DNA of 64,000 nucleotides from Gemmatimonadota bacterium (GCA_023249305.1 JAHFCU010000010.1:1-64000), one strand, 5' to 3'. Shown: positions 10,457 to 19,950, counted from the stretch's first letter. Numbers and translations: made by a program. The notes: a model not told the origin generated them from the sequence alone.

Positions 10457-12244
10457 CTACCTCTTGCCCAGCCACGAGAGCAAGTACAGCACATTCGCCG
10501 CGCCGTCCATGATGGGTTCGTTGGTCGAGTAGTCTCCCCAATCGTCATGGTAGACGATGAAGCCCGTGTTCCACTTGGCGTACGCGTCGGGTTTGGTGAG
10601 CGAGATGCCGAGCAGATTCTTGAAGATCGACGCGTATACCGGCCCGTCGAGCAGCGCACCGTCGAGTTGGTAGCTGAGTTTGTGCGAGATGACGGAATGC
10701 GGATCGTGTGCAAAGCGCCCGTCGGCAGGGACGCCGATCACCATGGAGATGCCCCATGGGTTGGTCCCGAAGAGCCAGTCTATTGCGGACTGTTCGAGTT
10801 CACGAAACTGATCGTCGCCGGTCATCCGTCGGTAGAGGATTCCCTGCACGGCCAGCGACGTCATGAGGTCGTTCGAGCACCAGATGAACGGAATGCCGAT
10901 GTTGAATCCGTTCTTTGCCTTCTTCGCAACGGCCTTGAGTCCGTCGCGGTAGTAGCCGCTCAGCGTCATGCGCTCGTTGAGGGTGCCGCGCCGCGCCGCC
11001 TCGTAGTGACCGAGGTTGTGCCATGGATACCACTGGTAGTGGTTGGCTGTATCGGCGCCCATCCATGGTTTCACCTTCGCATTCAACGCATACGAAAGCG
11101 CCTTGGCCTGATACCGCGAGTCGGCGGTCAACGCGTACAGCGCCGCCGCGCCCAGCTCCATGTCGTCGGCCCAGTCATCTTCCTCGTAGAAGTACATCCC
11201 GCGTCCGGGAGCGGTCTGGCAGGCGCCCGGATACAGTTCGCCGAGCGCGAACGCCCCACGTGCCTTGCGCGTCAGCGTGTCGGCGAGCGCGGGCTCGCGA
11301 TCACGGAGCATCTGCGCGCCAAGCGCAAAGGCCGCCGCGAACTTGCCGGCCGTGGAGGCGTATCCACTCGCCCGGTTCTGATAGCGCAGAAGACCCTGCG
11401 GGATGCCCGTGCACGGATACAGCGGGCGCGACCCACCCTTGCCCCAGCCGTAGTCGCTCGAGTCGTTCGCGGGCAGGTCGAAGTACATGTGATCGCGATC
11501 ATCGCCGAGTTGGTTCAGCATCAGCGAATCGTCGGGAAACATCTTGAGTAGCCATGCGAGGCCGTGGCGCGCTTCATCAAGCACATCCGGCACGTCGTTG
11601 GCGCCTGGGCGGCCGTCGGCCTCATACTCGTCGCCGAATGCCTTCGGGTTGTCACGCCACGCTTGCAGCAACTGGAAAGTCGCGGTTGCTGACGTGGTGA
11701 CGTACTGCAGGTAATCCGAGGCATCCGCCCAGCCACCGCTCGCGGGGATGAACTGCCCCGCGCGAGTGGGATGGTCCACGATAATTCCATCCTTCGTGTG
11801 GACGGCGCTGTTGTACACGGGATTCCAGCCGGAGCGTTGCTGCCGCAGGTAACGCAGTGGCATCTCGGCGAGTCCGTTCCAGACGTCGGGGCCAATTTTC
11901 ACTGGCGGCGAAATGAGATCACCGGCACGGATGCGATAGGTCCCGGGCTTTCGGACAGGTGAGAAGTCGAGGCGGTACGTCGCGGCACAGGGCCCGTATG
12001 CGCCCGCAGCGGATGCTTTCTTCGGCCCGTACACGCGCGTGTCCGTGCCGTCCACGACCTCGAAGGTCTCCACCGTGCGGGGCGCGAGCGCGCATGCGAC
12101 CGCGATCTTCAGCCCATCGGGGAGATAGCCCACCTGATTGATGCGGATGGCGTCGTCAGGCGTGCCCAAGCCTTGGGCCAAGGCTTGTGGCGCCACGAGA
12201 GCGAATAGGAGGGGGGCGACGAGGAGAAGCGTCACGCGTGTCAT
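10457..12244 (-). CDS. Secreted glycoside hydrolase family 9 (endoglucanase-like)
   Basis: Exported protein of 595 residues. A Sec signal peptide occupies residues 1-23 (cut after QALA). An N-terminal Ig-like CelD_N domain (about 31-115, starting IRINQVGYLP) precedes the (alpha/alpha)6 GH9 domain. The nucleophile-activating Asp pair is D174 and D177 in GGWADASDYLQ, and the general acid is E576 in STNEPIMDGAA at the C-terminus. The family hydrolyses beta-1,4-glucans and related polysaccharides with inversion. No cellulose-binding module or dockerin is visible. It is divergent from ggt with about 150 bp between them. Confidence 0.9.
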   Translation of the reverse strand: MTRVTLLLVAPLLFALVAPQALAQGLGTPDDAIRINQVGYLPDGLKIAVACALAPRTVETFEVVDGTDTRVYGPKKASAAGAYGPCAATYRLDFSPVRKPGTYRIRAGDLISPPVKIGPDVWNGLAEMPLRYLRQQRSGWNPVYNSAVHTKDGIIVDHPTRAGQFIPASGGWADASDYLQYVTTSATATFQLLQAWRDNPKAFGDEYEADGRPGANDVPDVLDEARHGLAWLLKMFPDDSLMLNQLGDDRDHMYFDLPANDSSDYGWGKGGSRPLYPCTGIPQGLLRYQNRASGYASTAGKFAAAFALGAQMLRDREPALADTLTRKARGAFALGELYPGACQTAPGRGMYFYEEDDWADDMELGAAALYALTADSRYQAKALSYALNAKVKPWMGADTANHYQWYPWHNLGHYEAARRGTLNERMTLSGYYRDGLKAVAKKAKNGFNIGIPFIWCSNDLMTSLAVQGILYRRMTGDDQFRELEQSAIDWLFGTNPWGISMVIGVPADGRFAHDPHSVISHKLSYQLDGALLDGPVYASIFKNLLGISLTKPDAYAKWNTGFIVYHDDWGDYSTNEPIMDGAANVLYLLSWLGKR

Positions 12245-12397
12245 GAGGTCGAAGGTATCGTGGCCGACGGGCGCCCGCGAGCGAGAGCCCTAGCCAACGA
12301 TCGCGCGTTTCATAGAGTATTCGTGGTGGCTCGCGCCGGGTGCGGGCCTTCGAATTTGCCCGCGTCGCGCGGGCACCACTGACTGAGGATTCAACGG

Positions 12398-14308
12398 ATG
12401 CGCAGACGCTTCGTGATCTCTTTCTTCCTGATCGTTGCCGCAGTGAGCGCGATCGTCAGCCCGCTGTCAGCCCAGCGCACCGCCAAGCCGCCGCTGCACG
12501 GCCGCCACTGGATGGCCGTCACCGGCAAGCCGCTCGCGGCAACCGCGGGCGCCATGATGTTCACCAAGGGCGGCAACGCCATTGATGCGGCGTGCGCGAT
12601 GCTTGGCGCGGTCACCACGATGTGGGACGTGCTGAGTTGGGGCGGCGAGACCCAAGCTCTCATCTACCATCCGGGCCTTAAGAAGGTCATCGGCATCAAC
12701 GCACTCGGCGTGGCGCCGACCGGCGCGACAGCGGAGTTCTACCGAGGGAAGGGCTATCGGTATCCTCCGGAGTTCGGGCCGCTGGCGGCGGTGACGCCTG
12801 GCACGCCCGGTGGACTGCTGACGATGCTCGCCGAGTACGGCAAGCTGTCGCTCAAGGATGTGCTCGCGCCGGCCATTGAGATGGCCGACGGCTACGCCAT
12901 CGAGGCGCAGACGGCCAACCTGATCGAAACGAACAAGGCGCGCATCAAGCAGTGGAAGTACTCCAAGGCCGTTTATCTCCCGCATCTCGGGGAGAAGCGC
13001 GAAGCGCCGGAAGCTGGCGAAGTGTTCGTGCAGAAGGACCTGGCCGTGACGCTGCGCAAGCTGGTGGAGGCCGAGCAGTCCGCCTTGAAGGCCGGCAAGA
13101 GCCGCAAGGAAGCCATCTACGCGGCGTACGATCGCTTCTACAAGGGCGACATTGCGCAGGAGCTCGTCCGCGGCATGCAGGAGGAAGGCGGTCTCTTCAC
13201 CCTGCAGGATCTCGCGAACTGGAAGGTGAAGATCGAGGAGCCGCTCTCGACGAACTACAAGGGCGTGGAGGTCTACAAGTTGCAGCAGTGGCAGCAGGGC
13301 CCGGCGATGCTCGAGGCGCTCAACATCCTTGAGAACGCCGATCTTAAGGCGATGGGCTACAACAGCGCGCGCTATCTGCACACGGTCTATCAGGCGATGT
13401 CCATGGCCTTCGCCGATCGCGACTTCTACTATGGCGATCCGGCATTCGCGAAGGACCAGCCGATGAAGGGGCTGCTAAGCAAGGAGTATGGGAAGGCGCG
13501 CTACGCGCAGATTGACTGGACACGCAGCGACACCGGCATCAAGCCGGGTGATCCGTACCCGTTCGAGGGACGCGCGAATCCGCTGAAGGCGCAGCTTGAC
13601 GCGTGGACGGTGCTGCCGGCGTCGACGAACCTGCCGAGGAGTGGACAGCAAGATCGACTGCCACCAATGGAGACGGTAGACGGTAGACGGCAGACGGTAG
13701 ACTCGGCATTCAAAGAGGCGTTCTACGCGGGAACGACATCAATCCAGGCCGCGGATGAAGAGGGGTGGGTGATCTCAGTGACGCCATCGGGCGGATGGCC
13801 GCCGGCCGTGATCGCCGGCCGCACGGGCGTGGGGCTGTCTCAGCGCATGCAGGCGTTCAATACGGCACCCGAAGACGGTCCATTCAACGTGGTCGAACCT
13901 GGCAAGCGGCCGCGCGTGACGCTGACGCCGACGCTCGCGTTCAGGGACGGCACGCCGTACATCGCGTTCTCCGTGCAGGGCGGCGATTCGCAGGACCAGA
14001 ACCTGCTGCAGTTCCTGCTCAACGTGACGGAGTTCGGAATGACGCCGCAGGAAGCGGTGGAGGCGCCGAACATCAACTCGTTCCAGATGCGCTCGTCGTT
14101 CGGGCAGCACGAAAGCCGGCCTGGGCGAATGCTCGCCGCGGAGTCGCTGCCGTTTTACGTGCGACGCGACTTGTTGCGCATGGGCTACGTGCTCGAGTTC
14201 GAGGAGCGCACGTCGGGACCGATCACGGCCATCCTGTTCGACCGCAAGCACAAGACGATGTGGGGTGCGGCCTCGAACCACGGCGAAGACTACGGCATCG
14301 GGTGGTAG
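12398..14308 (+). CDS. ggt: Gamma-glutamyltransferase (secreted)
   Basis: Exported gamma-glutamyltranspeptidase of 636 residues with a Sec signal peptide of about 25 residues. GGNAIDAACAM and WGGETQALIY are conserved in the large subunit. The autoprocessing and nucleophilic Thr is T446 in AGTTSIQAADEEGWVISVTPSGG, aligned with the TTHYSVVD start of the E. coli small subunit. The usual tail follows (GGDSQDQNLLQF, WGAASNHGEDYG). It would cleave gamma-glutamyl bonds of glutathione or gamma-glutamyl peptides in the periplasm. Residues 425-435, only about 11 residues before T446, are encoded by a 7-bp tandem repeat (13672-13702), an unusual insertion just before the processing site. Confidence 0.9.
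   Translation: MRRRFVISFFLIVAAVSAIVSPLSAQRTAKPPLHGRHWMAVTGKPLAATAGAMMFTKGGNAIDAACAMLGAVTTMWDVLSWGGETQALIYHPGLKKVIGINALGVAPTGATAEFYRGKGYRYPPEFGPLAAVTPGTPGGLLTMLAEYGKLSLKDVLAPAIEMADGYAIEAQTANLIETNKARIKQWKYSKAVYLPHLGEKREAPEAGEVFVQKDLAVTLRKLVEAEQSALKAGKSRKEAIYAAYDRFYKGDIAQELVRGMQEEGGLFTLQDLANWKVKIEEPLSTNYKGVEVYKLQQWQQGPAMLEALNILENADLKAMGYNSARYLHTVYQAMSMAFADRDFYYGDPAFAKDQPMKGLLSKEYGKARYAQIDWTRSDTGIKPGDPYPFEGRANPLKAQLDAWTVLPASTNLPRSGQQDRLPPMETVDGRRQTVDSAFKEAFYAGTTSIQAADEEGWVISVTPSGGWPPAVIAGRTGVGLSQRMQAFNTAPEDGPFNVVEPGKRPRVTLTPTLAFRDGTPYIAFSVQGGDSQDQNLLQFLLNVTEFGMTPQEAVEAPNINSFQMRSSFGQHESRPGRMLAAESLPFYVRRDLLRMGYVLEFEERTSGPITAILFDRKHKTMWGAASNHGEDYGIGW
13672..13702 (+). repeat. 7-bp tandem repeat inside ggt
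   Basis: Four copies of GACGGTA (third copy GACGGCA) plus three extra bases, in frame inside ggt. A 7-bp period shifts codon phase at each copy, so the peptide repeats every 21 bases. Encodes residues 425-435. Confidence 0.9.
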
Positions 14309-14311
14309 CCG

Positions 14312-14605
14312 GTGTACGCCCTAGTGCTGATTCGCTACCGCGTGCCGCTCGAGGTAATCGAGGCGAACACCGAGTTGCACCGCGCGTGGCTGCGCGAGTT
14401 GAAGGCGAAGGGCACGCTGCTCGCATCGGGGCCGTTCGTCCCCCGCACGGGTGGCGCCTTGCTGCTGCGCGTGGCCGACGACAATCCGGCGGCTGCGTTG
14501 GACGCGGTGCGCGATGGCGACCCGTTCTTCAAGCTCGGTTTTGCGAACTACGAACTAGTTCAGTGGAATCCGGTCATCGGACGCGAGAGGCTGGACCAGC
14601 TCTAG
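14312..14605 (+). CDS. YCII-domain protein
   Basis: Small protein of 97 residues with the YCII fold (YciI-like): starts MYALVLIRYRVPLEVIE, has the conserved HRAWLRELKAKGTLLASGPF block with the His (residue 23) of the His-Asp pair proposed to be catalytic in this family, and ends FANYELVQW. GTG start four bases after the ggt stop, so it is probably co-transcribed with ggt. The biochemical role of this branch is unknown; family members include dehydrochlorinases and muconolactone-isomerase-like proteins, so function should not be inferred beyond the fold. Confidence 0.85.
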   Translation: MYALVLIRYRVPLEVIEANTELHRAWLRELKAKGTLLASGPFVPRTGGALLLRVADDNPAAALDAVRDGDPFFKLGFANYELVQWNPVIGRERLDQL

Positions 14606-14621
14606 GCAAAGGGACCTTCCT

Positions 14622-14641
14622 GCGCGGGGCGGCGGCACCGC
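14622..14641 (+). terminator. GC-rich hairpin after YCII gene
   Basis: Perfect 9-bp inverted repeat GGGCGGCGG/CCGCCGCCC with a 2-base loop lies between the YCII gene and the glycosyltransferase. There is no T-tract after it, so its role as a terminator is only suggested by position. Confidence 0.4.
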
Positions 14642-14661
14642 CGCCCGTGCCGGTCGCGGCG

Positions 14662-14667
14662 TATACT
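14662..14667 (+). promoter_or_regulatory. Candidate -10 element of glycosyltransferase cluster
   Basis: TATACT, an almost ideal -10 hexamer, ends five bases before the ATG at 14673. Transcription would then begin at or next to the start codon, giving a leaderless mRNA. No -35 sequence of normal quality is seen 17 bp upstream. Confidence 0.45.
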
Positions 14668-14672
14668 GCATC

Positions 14673-15662
14673 ATGACGGATCGTGCACACTTCGGAGCGG
14701 GGACAGTGACGAGAACGGACCCTTGCACCCTCGACATCGTCGTACCCTGCTTCAATGAAGAAGCAGTCATCGAGCAGACGCACCAGCGTCTGACCGCAGT
14801 GGCTCAGGGCATGGCGGCCGTGCAAGCGACGCTGATCTATGTTGACGACGGCAGCCGCGATGGGACGTTCCTCAAGCTACGGGCCATCGCGGCGCGGGAT
14901 TCGCGTGTTCGCATCGTCGCGTTGTCGCGGAACTTCGGCCATCAGTACGCCCTAACGGCCGGGCTTGACGCTTCGACGGGAGACGCGGTCGCGGTCATCG
15001 ATGCCGACTTGCAGGATCCTCCCGAGGTCATCGCGCACATGGTGGCGCGGTGGCGCGAGGGAGCAGACGTCGTGTACGGCGTGCGGGCTACCCGGCGCGG
15101 CGAGTCCGCGTTCAAGCGCGGCACAGCGCATCTCTTCTACCGGCTCCTGCAGACACTGGGCAACCGGGAGATTCCGGCCGACGTCGGCGACTTCCGCCTG
15201 CTTGACCGGCGTGTCGTGGACGCGATGCGCACGCTGCCGGAGCGAGACCGCTTCTTGCGCGGCCTCGTCGTGTGGGTCGGCTTCCGGCACGAGGGAGTCG
15301 CCTACGAGCGACAGCCGCGCGCCGCGGGACAGACGAAGTTCCCGTTTGGCCGCATGCTGAGCTTCGCACTCGACGGCATCTTCTCATTCTCGACCGTGCC
15401 GCTGCGGCTTGTCTCATACTTCGGGTTCTTCGTCTCGGCGCTCTCGATGGCTGGTATCGTGTATGCGTTCTACATCAAGCTGTTCACCGTCGGGGTCGTA
15501 CCGGGATGGGCGGCACAGTGGATCGGCACGCTGTTCCTGGGCGGCGTGCAGCTCCTGTCGCTGGGCGTGATCGGCGAGTACGTGGGCCGCATCTACGGCG
15601 AAGTGAAGTCGCGGCCGCTCTACGTCGTGAAGGAACGTATCGGCTTCGAACGCCAAGCCTAA
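14673..15662 (+). CDS. Family 2 glycosyltransferase, DPM1/ArnC-like
   Basis: Membrane-bound GT2 enzyme of 329 residues. The GT-A domain starts with LDIVVPCFNEEAVIEQ, contains VDDGSRDGT and the metal-binding VIDADLQDPPE region, and the acceptor-side DFRLLDRRV. Two C-terminal transmembrane segments (about 240-300) match GtrB, ArnC and other polyprenyl-phosphate-sugar synthases. The likely reaction is transfer of a sugar from a nucleotide donor to polyprenyl phosphate. It is the first gene of a tightly packed cluster; its stop overlaps the next start by one base (TAATG). Confidence 0.88.
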   Translation: MTDRAHFGAGTVTRTDPCTLDIVVPCFNEEAVIEQTHQRLTAVAQGMAAVQATLIYVDDGSRDGTFLKLRAIAARDSRVRIVALSRNFGHQYALTAGLDASTGDAVAVIDADLQDPPEVIAHMVARWREGADVVYGVRATRRGESAFKRGTAHLFYRLLQTLGNREIPADVGDFRLLDRRVVDAMRTLPERDRFLRGLVVWVGFRHEGVAYERQPRAAGQTKFPFGRMLSFALDGIFSFSTVPLRLVSYFGFFVSALSMAGIVYAFYIKLFTVGVVPGWAAQWIGTLFLGGVQLLSLGVIGEYVGRIYGEVKSRPLYVVKERIGFERQA

Positions 15663-16897
15663 TGTTCTCCCTGCGCACCAAGCTGCGGCTGGCGCGTGGC
15701 CTGCTGGCCCGGGGACGGCACCCGCTGTACGTGCAGTTCTACGTGACGGCGCGCTGCAACCTCAGTTGCAAGCAGTGCAACATCATCTACGCGAACGCCG
15801 ATGTCGGCGAGGTGTCGCTGCCGCAGGTCGAGGCGATGGCCGACAACTTGGCGGCGATCGGCACCGGCATCGTGCTGCTCACCGGCGGCGAACCGTTCGT
15901 GCGGCGCGATCTTCCCGGCATCATCCACGCGTTCACAAGCCGCGGCCTGCACGTGCGCACGCAGACCAACGGACTCGCGACGCTTGACCAGCTCCAGCAG
16001 GCGGCGGCGTCCGGCGCGCGAGACATCTCCATCTCCCTCGACTCACTGCTCCCGGAAAAGCAGGACTTCCTGAATGGCTCGCACGACCGGAGTTGGATGC
16101 GTGCCATTGATGCCATCAGTCGGGTGACGCACGCGTACCCGCCGCGAGACTCGTTTGCCGCGTTCGGCACCGTGCTGTCACCGCAGAACCTCCTCGAGAT
16201 CCCGAACATCATCCGGTTCGCCACGCGCGTGGGCTGGTACGTGTCTCTGGTGCCGGCGCACGTCGCCGACCCCGCGGATCCGCACAATTTCCGCAGCTAC
16301 GATCGCGAGATGATTTTCCCGCAGGCGATGTACCCGTTCGTTGACGAGATCCTCGCCGAATGCCTAGCGCTGAAGCGGCGCGGCTACCTGCTGTACGACT
16401 CGCCGGAGTTTATCGAAAACGTGAAACACTTCATCCGCCGCGAGCCCGTGACGTGGCGGCGGCGCAACAACGACGTATGCGACTCACCGGGGCTGTACTT
16501 CGCGGTGCGCCCCAACGGCGACCTGCAGCCTTGTTGCGACCACGTGCTGCGGGAGAGCTATCCCGTGTGGCACCCGGAGTTTCCCCGCTGGTACCGGAGG
16601 CGTGAACTGCGCAGCGCGGTGCACGACATCGTGAGGCGGTGTGGCGGCTGCATGTATGGCAGTTTTCCCGAGATGACGATTACCGCGCGTTGGCCGCTCA
16701 CGACGCTTCGGCGCTCGGCGATCTTTCTCGCGAGTACGCGCGTTCGCAAGCCGTGGCCACTGACGTCAGCCCAGTTGCTCGAGATCATCGGCGAGATCAA
16801 CGCCGCGCATCCAGTGGATCACACGCTCGCTGGCGCCCTGCTCGAAGTCGTGCCGCGGCATGCGGACGTCACGCGAGCATTGCCGGTGATCTCGTGA
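15662..16897 (+). CDS. Radical SAM/SPASM-type enzyme
   Basis: Radical SAM protein of 411 residues. The 4Fe-4S/SAM motif CNLSCKQC gives C32, C36 and C39, followed by LLTGGEPFVRRDL. The C-terminal part has C273 or nearby, C291-C292 and CGGC at 327-330, a SPASM-like auxiliary cluster region. The ATG at 15662 is chosen because it overlaps the preceding stop and starts a normal N-terminus. Related enzymes modify peptides, sugars or lipids; the glycosyltransferase and methyltransferase neighbours point to glycolipid or saccharide modification. No peptide substrate gene is evident nearby. The precise reaction is unknown. Confidence 0.85.
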   Translation: MFSLRTKLRLARGLLARGRHPLYVQFYVTARCNLSCKQCNIIYANADVGEVSLPQVEAMADNLAAIGTGIVLLTGGEPFVRRDLPGIIHAFTSRGLHVRTQTNGLATLDQLQQAAASGARDISISLDSLLPEKQDFLNGSHDRSWMRAIDAISRVTHAYPPRDSFAAFGTVLSPQNLLEIPNIIRFATRVGWYVSLVPAHVADPADPHNFRSYDREMIFPQAMYPFVDEILAECLALKRRGYLLYDSPEFIENVKHFIRREPVTWRRRNNDVCDSPGLYFAVRPNGDLQPCCDHVLRESYPVWHPEFPRWYRRRELRSAVHDIVRRCGGCMYGSFPEMTITARWPLTTLRRSAIFLASTRVRKPWPLTSAQLLEIIGEINAAHPVDHTLAGALLEVVPRHADVTRALPVIS

Positions 16898-17697
16898 CCG
16901 GCGGTCATCACGCGCTCGACCGTGAGGAGGCGTTCCACGATGAGTGGGCGCACTCCGTGGATCCGGCGTCCGTGCCGGTCCACGAGGCATTCACGCTACC
17001 GACTTGCCCGGAGAATCGGTGGATCCATGCCTCGCTCGGCGACGTGCGCGGCAAGACCGTGCTCGAACTAGGCGCCGGACTCGGAGAGGCCTCGACGTGG
17101 TTCGCCCTGCACGGAGCGCGCGTGATTTCCACCGACCTCAGCGGCGGCATGCTGGCCGTTGCGAGGCGCGTTGCCGCGCTCCATGACACAACCATCACGC
17201 CCGTACAGATGGATGGCGCGGTGCTCGCGCTGGCGGACACCTCCGTCGATGTCGTCTATGGCGCCAACGTGCTGCATCACGTGGATCAAGCAAAGTGCCT
17301 GCGTGAGGTGCATCGCATCCTCCGGCCGGGTGGCATGGCGGTCTTCTGGGACCCGCTGCGCTACAACCCCGTGATCAACGTGTACCGACGAATAGCCACG
17401 GCAGTGCGCACGGCCGACGAGCATCCGCTTGGCGTCGACGACTTGCGCCTGCTCCAGCAAACGTTTCAGCGCGTTGACGTGCGGTACTTCTGGCTGGCTA
17501 CGCTCGGCGTGTTCATCTGGTTCTTCCTTGGCCAGCGCGTTCATCCGAACGCTGAGCGATACTGGAAGAAGATCATCACGGACTACGTGTCCATTGCACC
17601 GCTGTATCGGTTACTGGCGGCGATTGACCGCGTGCTCCTGCGTGTCCCAGGCCTGAGATGGTGGGCCTGGAACATGGCCGTCGTCTGCCGAAAGTAG
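16894..17697 (+). CDS. Class I SAM-dependent methyltransferase
   Basis: Methyltransferase of 267 residues. Motif I is VLELGAGLGEAS around 57-67, with TDLSGGML as motif II and VYGANVLHHVDQAKCLREVHRILRPGG as the typical motif IV-VI region. A hydrophobic segment FWLATLGVFIWFFLGQ and a positively charged helix follow, as in methyltransferases acting on lipid substrates. The GTG start overlaps the radical SAM stop by four bases (GTGA). Target unknown; coupling to the radical SAM gene suggests consecutive steps. Confidence 0.85.
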   Translation: MTGGHHALDREEAFHDEWAHSVDPASVPVHEAFTLPTCPENRWIHASLGDVRGKTVLELGAGLGEASTWFALHGARVISTDLSGGMLAVARRVAALHDTTITPVQMDGAVLALADTSVDVVYGANVLHHVDQAKCLREVHRILRPGGMAVFWDPLRYNPVINVYRRIATAVRTADEHPLGVDDLRLLQQTFQRVDVRYFWLATLGVFIWFFLGQRVHPNAERYWKKIITDYVSIAPLYRLLAAIDRVLLRVPGLRWWAWNMAVVCRK

Positions 17698-17704
17698 GCG
17701 CCTG

Positions 17705-18079
17705 ATGCTCTACGAACCCCGGGAGTCCATCAACCCGCGCATCTTTGCGCTGCGACACGTACTGCTGGAAGAATTGAAGCTCCGGCAGCGGCGTGTCACC
17801 GGTGACGCCGGACGGAATCAGCTCGCGGCGCTTGCCCGGGCCTTGGATGTTTCATACGATGTCGCGATGCGACAGTTCATCGTGCGAGGCAGCGGTGGAG
17901 TCTCGTGCGAAGTGCCGTTGACGGAAGTTCGACTGTTCGAGCCGCGTTCCGACGCGACAGCCGACGCGACACCCGACGCATGGCAGCGCGAAGACGAGAT
18001 CCTTCGTGCCAATCGTGCGCTGGCGGCCAGAGTGATTGAATCGCTGTCCTTCCTGCCGTTGCGAGACGAAACGCCCTGA
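17705..18079 (+). CDS. Unknown small protein
   Basis: I do not recognise this 124-residue protein. It begins MLYEPRESINPRIFALRHVLLEELKL, is soluble and mixed-charge, has a middle strand-rich segment (VRGSGGVSCEVPLTEVRLFEP) and a C-terminal helix. The single Cys is not in a known motif. It starts seven bases after the methyltransferase stop and runs the same way as the cluster, with codon use like its neighbours, which argues that it is real. It might be an accessory subunit of the cluster, but no function can be assigned. Confidence 0.7.
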   Translation: MLYEPRESINPRIFALRHVLLEELKLRQRRVTGDAGRNQLAALARALDVSYDVAMRQFIVRGSGGVSCEVPLTEVRLFEPRSDATADATPDAWQREDEILRANRALAARVIESLSFLPLRDETP

Positions 18080-18105
18080 CCCGATTCCCGTCATTCGCCA
18101 CGTCG

Positions 18106-19950
18106 TTGGCGACCGCGTGCGGCGCCACCGCCTATGTGCTCGCATACCGAGGCGCTCCCGCGGCATTCGATGAGTGGCTGGCTCTTCCGATTGCGATCGA
18201 GACGGCCAGTCCCGGCACGTATCCCAGCAGTGACCTGCTGGTGACAGGAAGCGTCCACGGACCTTTTCACCTCTATAAGGCAGCGAGTGTTCTCTGGACG
18301 CTCGGCATCAATGCCGACATCGCCTGGTACGTCCTGCTTGTCCTGTCATTTCTGGCGTTCTTTCTTGCGGTTTGGCGACTCGCGGGCGCGATGGCACTCA
18401 ATGACCGTGAGCGCGTCGTGCTCGTGCTGGCGATCGCCGCGACGCCGATCTACCGCGGCACGCTGAACTGGTCTGCCCAGCCGATGTTGTCGTTCATCAC
18501 CGCGTCTGCCGCGGTGCCGCTGGGTCTGCTGGCGATCGCCGCGGCACTCGAGGGCCGTTTGCGCCCTGCGCTCTTATATGCTGCGCTGGCGTTCGACGTC
18601 CACCCATCGTTGGGACTGTGCGCTGGCATCGCTGTCGTCAGCATCGCGGCATGGCGTCCGTCGGCGAAGCTCTTCTGGTCGGCGTGGGCTCCCGCGATGC
18701 TGGTGGCGGCTCCGAACCTGATCTACCTCCTCCAGCATCGGGCCGTATCAGGCGCCGGTTCCGACGATCAACTGTGGGCGGTGTTCCGGATCTTCGGATA
18801 CCACACCTTCGTGCGCGACCATTGGAGGGATGGGTATCCGTGGTACATCCTTGCATTCGTCTTGGCAATCATGGGTGCGATGCAACTTGGCACTGATACG
18901 GCGCGGCGAGCGCAGCGAGCGGTCATCATCTTAGTGGGAATCGCCGTCTCGTGGATCGTTGTGATGAACCTCGCACCAATTCCGGCGTTGATGCCGCTGT
19001 ACCTCATTCGCGCGTCACTGCTGGCCAAGCCGCTCATCATGGGACTTGCGCTGACGACGCTGACTCGCCGCTCGTACCCGGGCAAGTACGCGTTTGTGGC
19101 GCCGTGGGCCGGTGCCGTGGCTGTGGTGCATCCGGATCGCCTCGTTGCCGAGGCCGCCTTGGCCATCGCTCTTGGCATCGTGTTGCGTCCGTCCACGGAC
19201 CGGCGATTGGCCCTGGCCGGTGTCGCGGCATGGACGTGCGGCATTGTCTCGCTGCTGGCAGTGTTCGCACGGCAGGCGCCGTTGCTGGACGGTGTGATGG
19301 AACCCACGACATCGCTCCGGTGGATGATCTTCGCCGTCGGCCTGATCAGCCTGGCGATGCTCCTCGCCGCTCCCAACGTCACAGCAGGGACGGAGAAAGC
19401 GCAGCGCGGCTGGCCAACGCTGTCAGTGGTCTTCGCACTACCTGTCCTCGCCGTCGTCCTCGCGAAGCCGTTCGGGAGACCATGGCTGCCGGAGTCGCCA
19501 GCGAGCATCAGTGCGCGCCTTCACCTGTCCCGCCCTCTGCCCAAGGAGGCTGGAGTGATGCGCTGGGCGTTGAACAACTCCCCGCCGGGGAGCTTGTTCG
19601 CGATACCGCCGGTGGATGCCAGCTGGCTGCGCTTTCGGCTTGTCGCACGTCGAGGTGTTTACGTCACGGTGCACGACATCAATCAACTGATGTACGTGCG
19701 CGATTTCGTCTTCCCGGCGGTGGACCGGCTGAAGACGCTGGGCGTCGTCGTCAAGGCGCCGCACAATTTCGACCCAAGGCCGTACCTCCGTCCGAAATGC
19801 GCCAGGCTGCAGCGGATGGCAACTGAAGGCGTGAACTACTACGTGCTGCCCGCCGAATCTATCATGCCGGCTGGGAGCGTGCTGACGTATCAAGACGCCG
19901 ACTATTCCATTCTTGACGTGAAGCGAACGGCGCAGGCCTGCGGAGTGTAG
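18106..19950 (+). CDS. Polytopic membrane protein of the glycolipid-type cluster
   Basis: Integral membrane protein of 614 residues with around 11-13 hydrophobic segments spread over residues 1-470, followed by a soluble C-terminal domain of about 140 residues beginning near PWLPESPASI. This layout resembles GT-C glycosyltransferases and bacterial DUF6798-like membrane proteins, but no catalytic Asp motif can be fixed by eye. TTG start at 18106 is the only usual start codon after an in-frame stop at 18037; a CTG at 18076 is also possible. Position in the cluster suggests a role in transfer or modification of a lipid-linked sugar. Confidence 0.7.
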   Translation: MATACGATAYVLAYRGAPAAFDEWLALPIAIETASPGTYPSSDLLVTGSVHGPFHLYKAASVLWTLGINADIAWYVLLVLSFLAFFLAVWRLAGAMALNDRERVVLVLAIAATPIYRGTLNWSAQPMLSFITASAAVPLGLLAIAAALEGRLRPALLYAALAFDVHPSLGLCAGIAVVSIAAWRPSAKLFWSAWAPAMLVAAPNLIYLLQHRAVSGAGSDDQLWAVFRIFGYHTFVRDHWRDGYPWYILAFVLAIMGAMQLGTDTARRAQRAVIILVGIAVSWIVVMNLAPIPALMPLYLIRASLLAKPLIMGLALTTLTRRSYPGKYAFVAPWAGAVAVVHPDRLVAEAALAIALGIVLRPSTDRRLALAGVAAWTCGIVSLLAVFARQAPLLDGVMEPTTSLRWMIFAVGLISLAMLLAAPNVTAGTEKAQRGWPTLSVVFALPVLAVVLAKPFGRPWLPESPASISARLHLSRPLPKEAGVMRWALNNSPPGSLFAIPPVDASWLRFRLVARRGVYVTVHDINQLMYVRDFVFPAVDRLKTLGVVVKAPHNFDPRPYLRPKCARLQRMATEGVNYYVLPAESIMPAGSVLTYQDADYSILDVKRTAQACGV

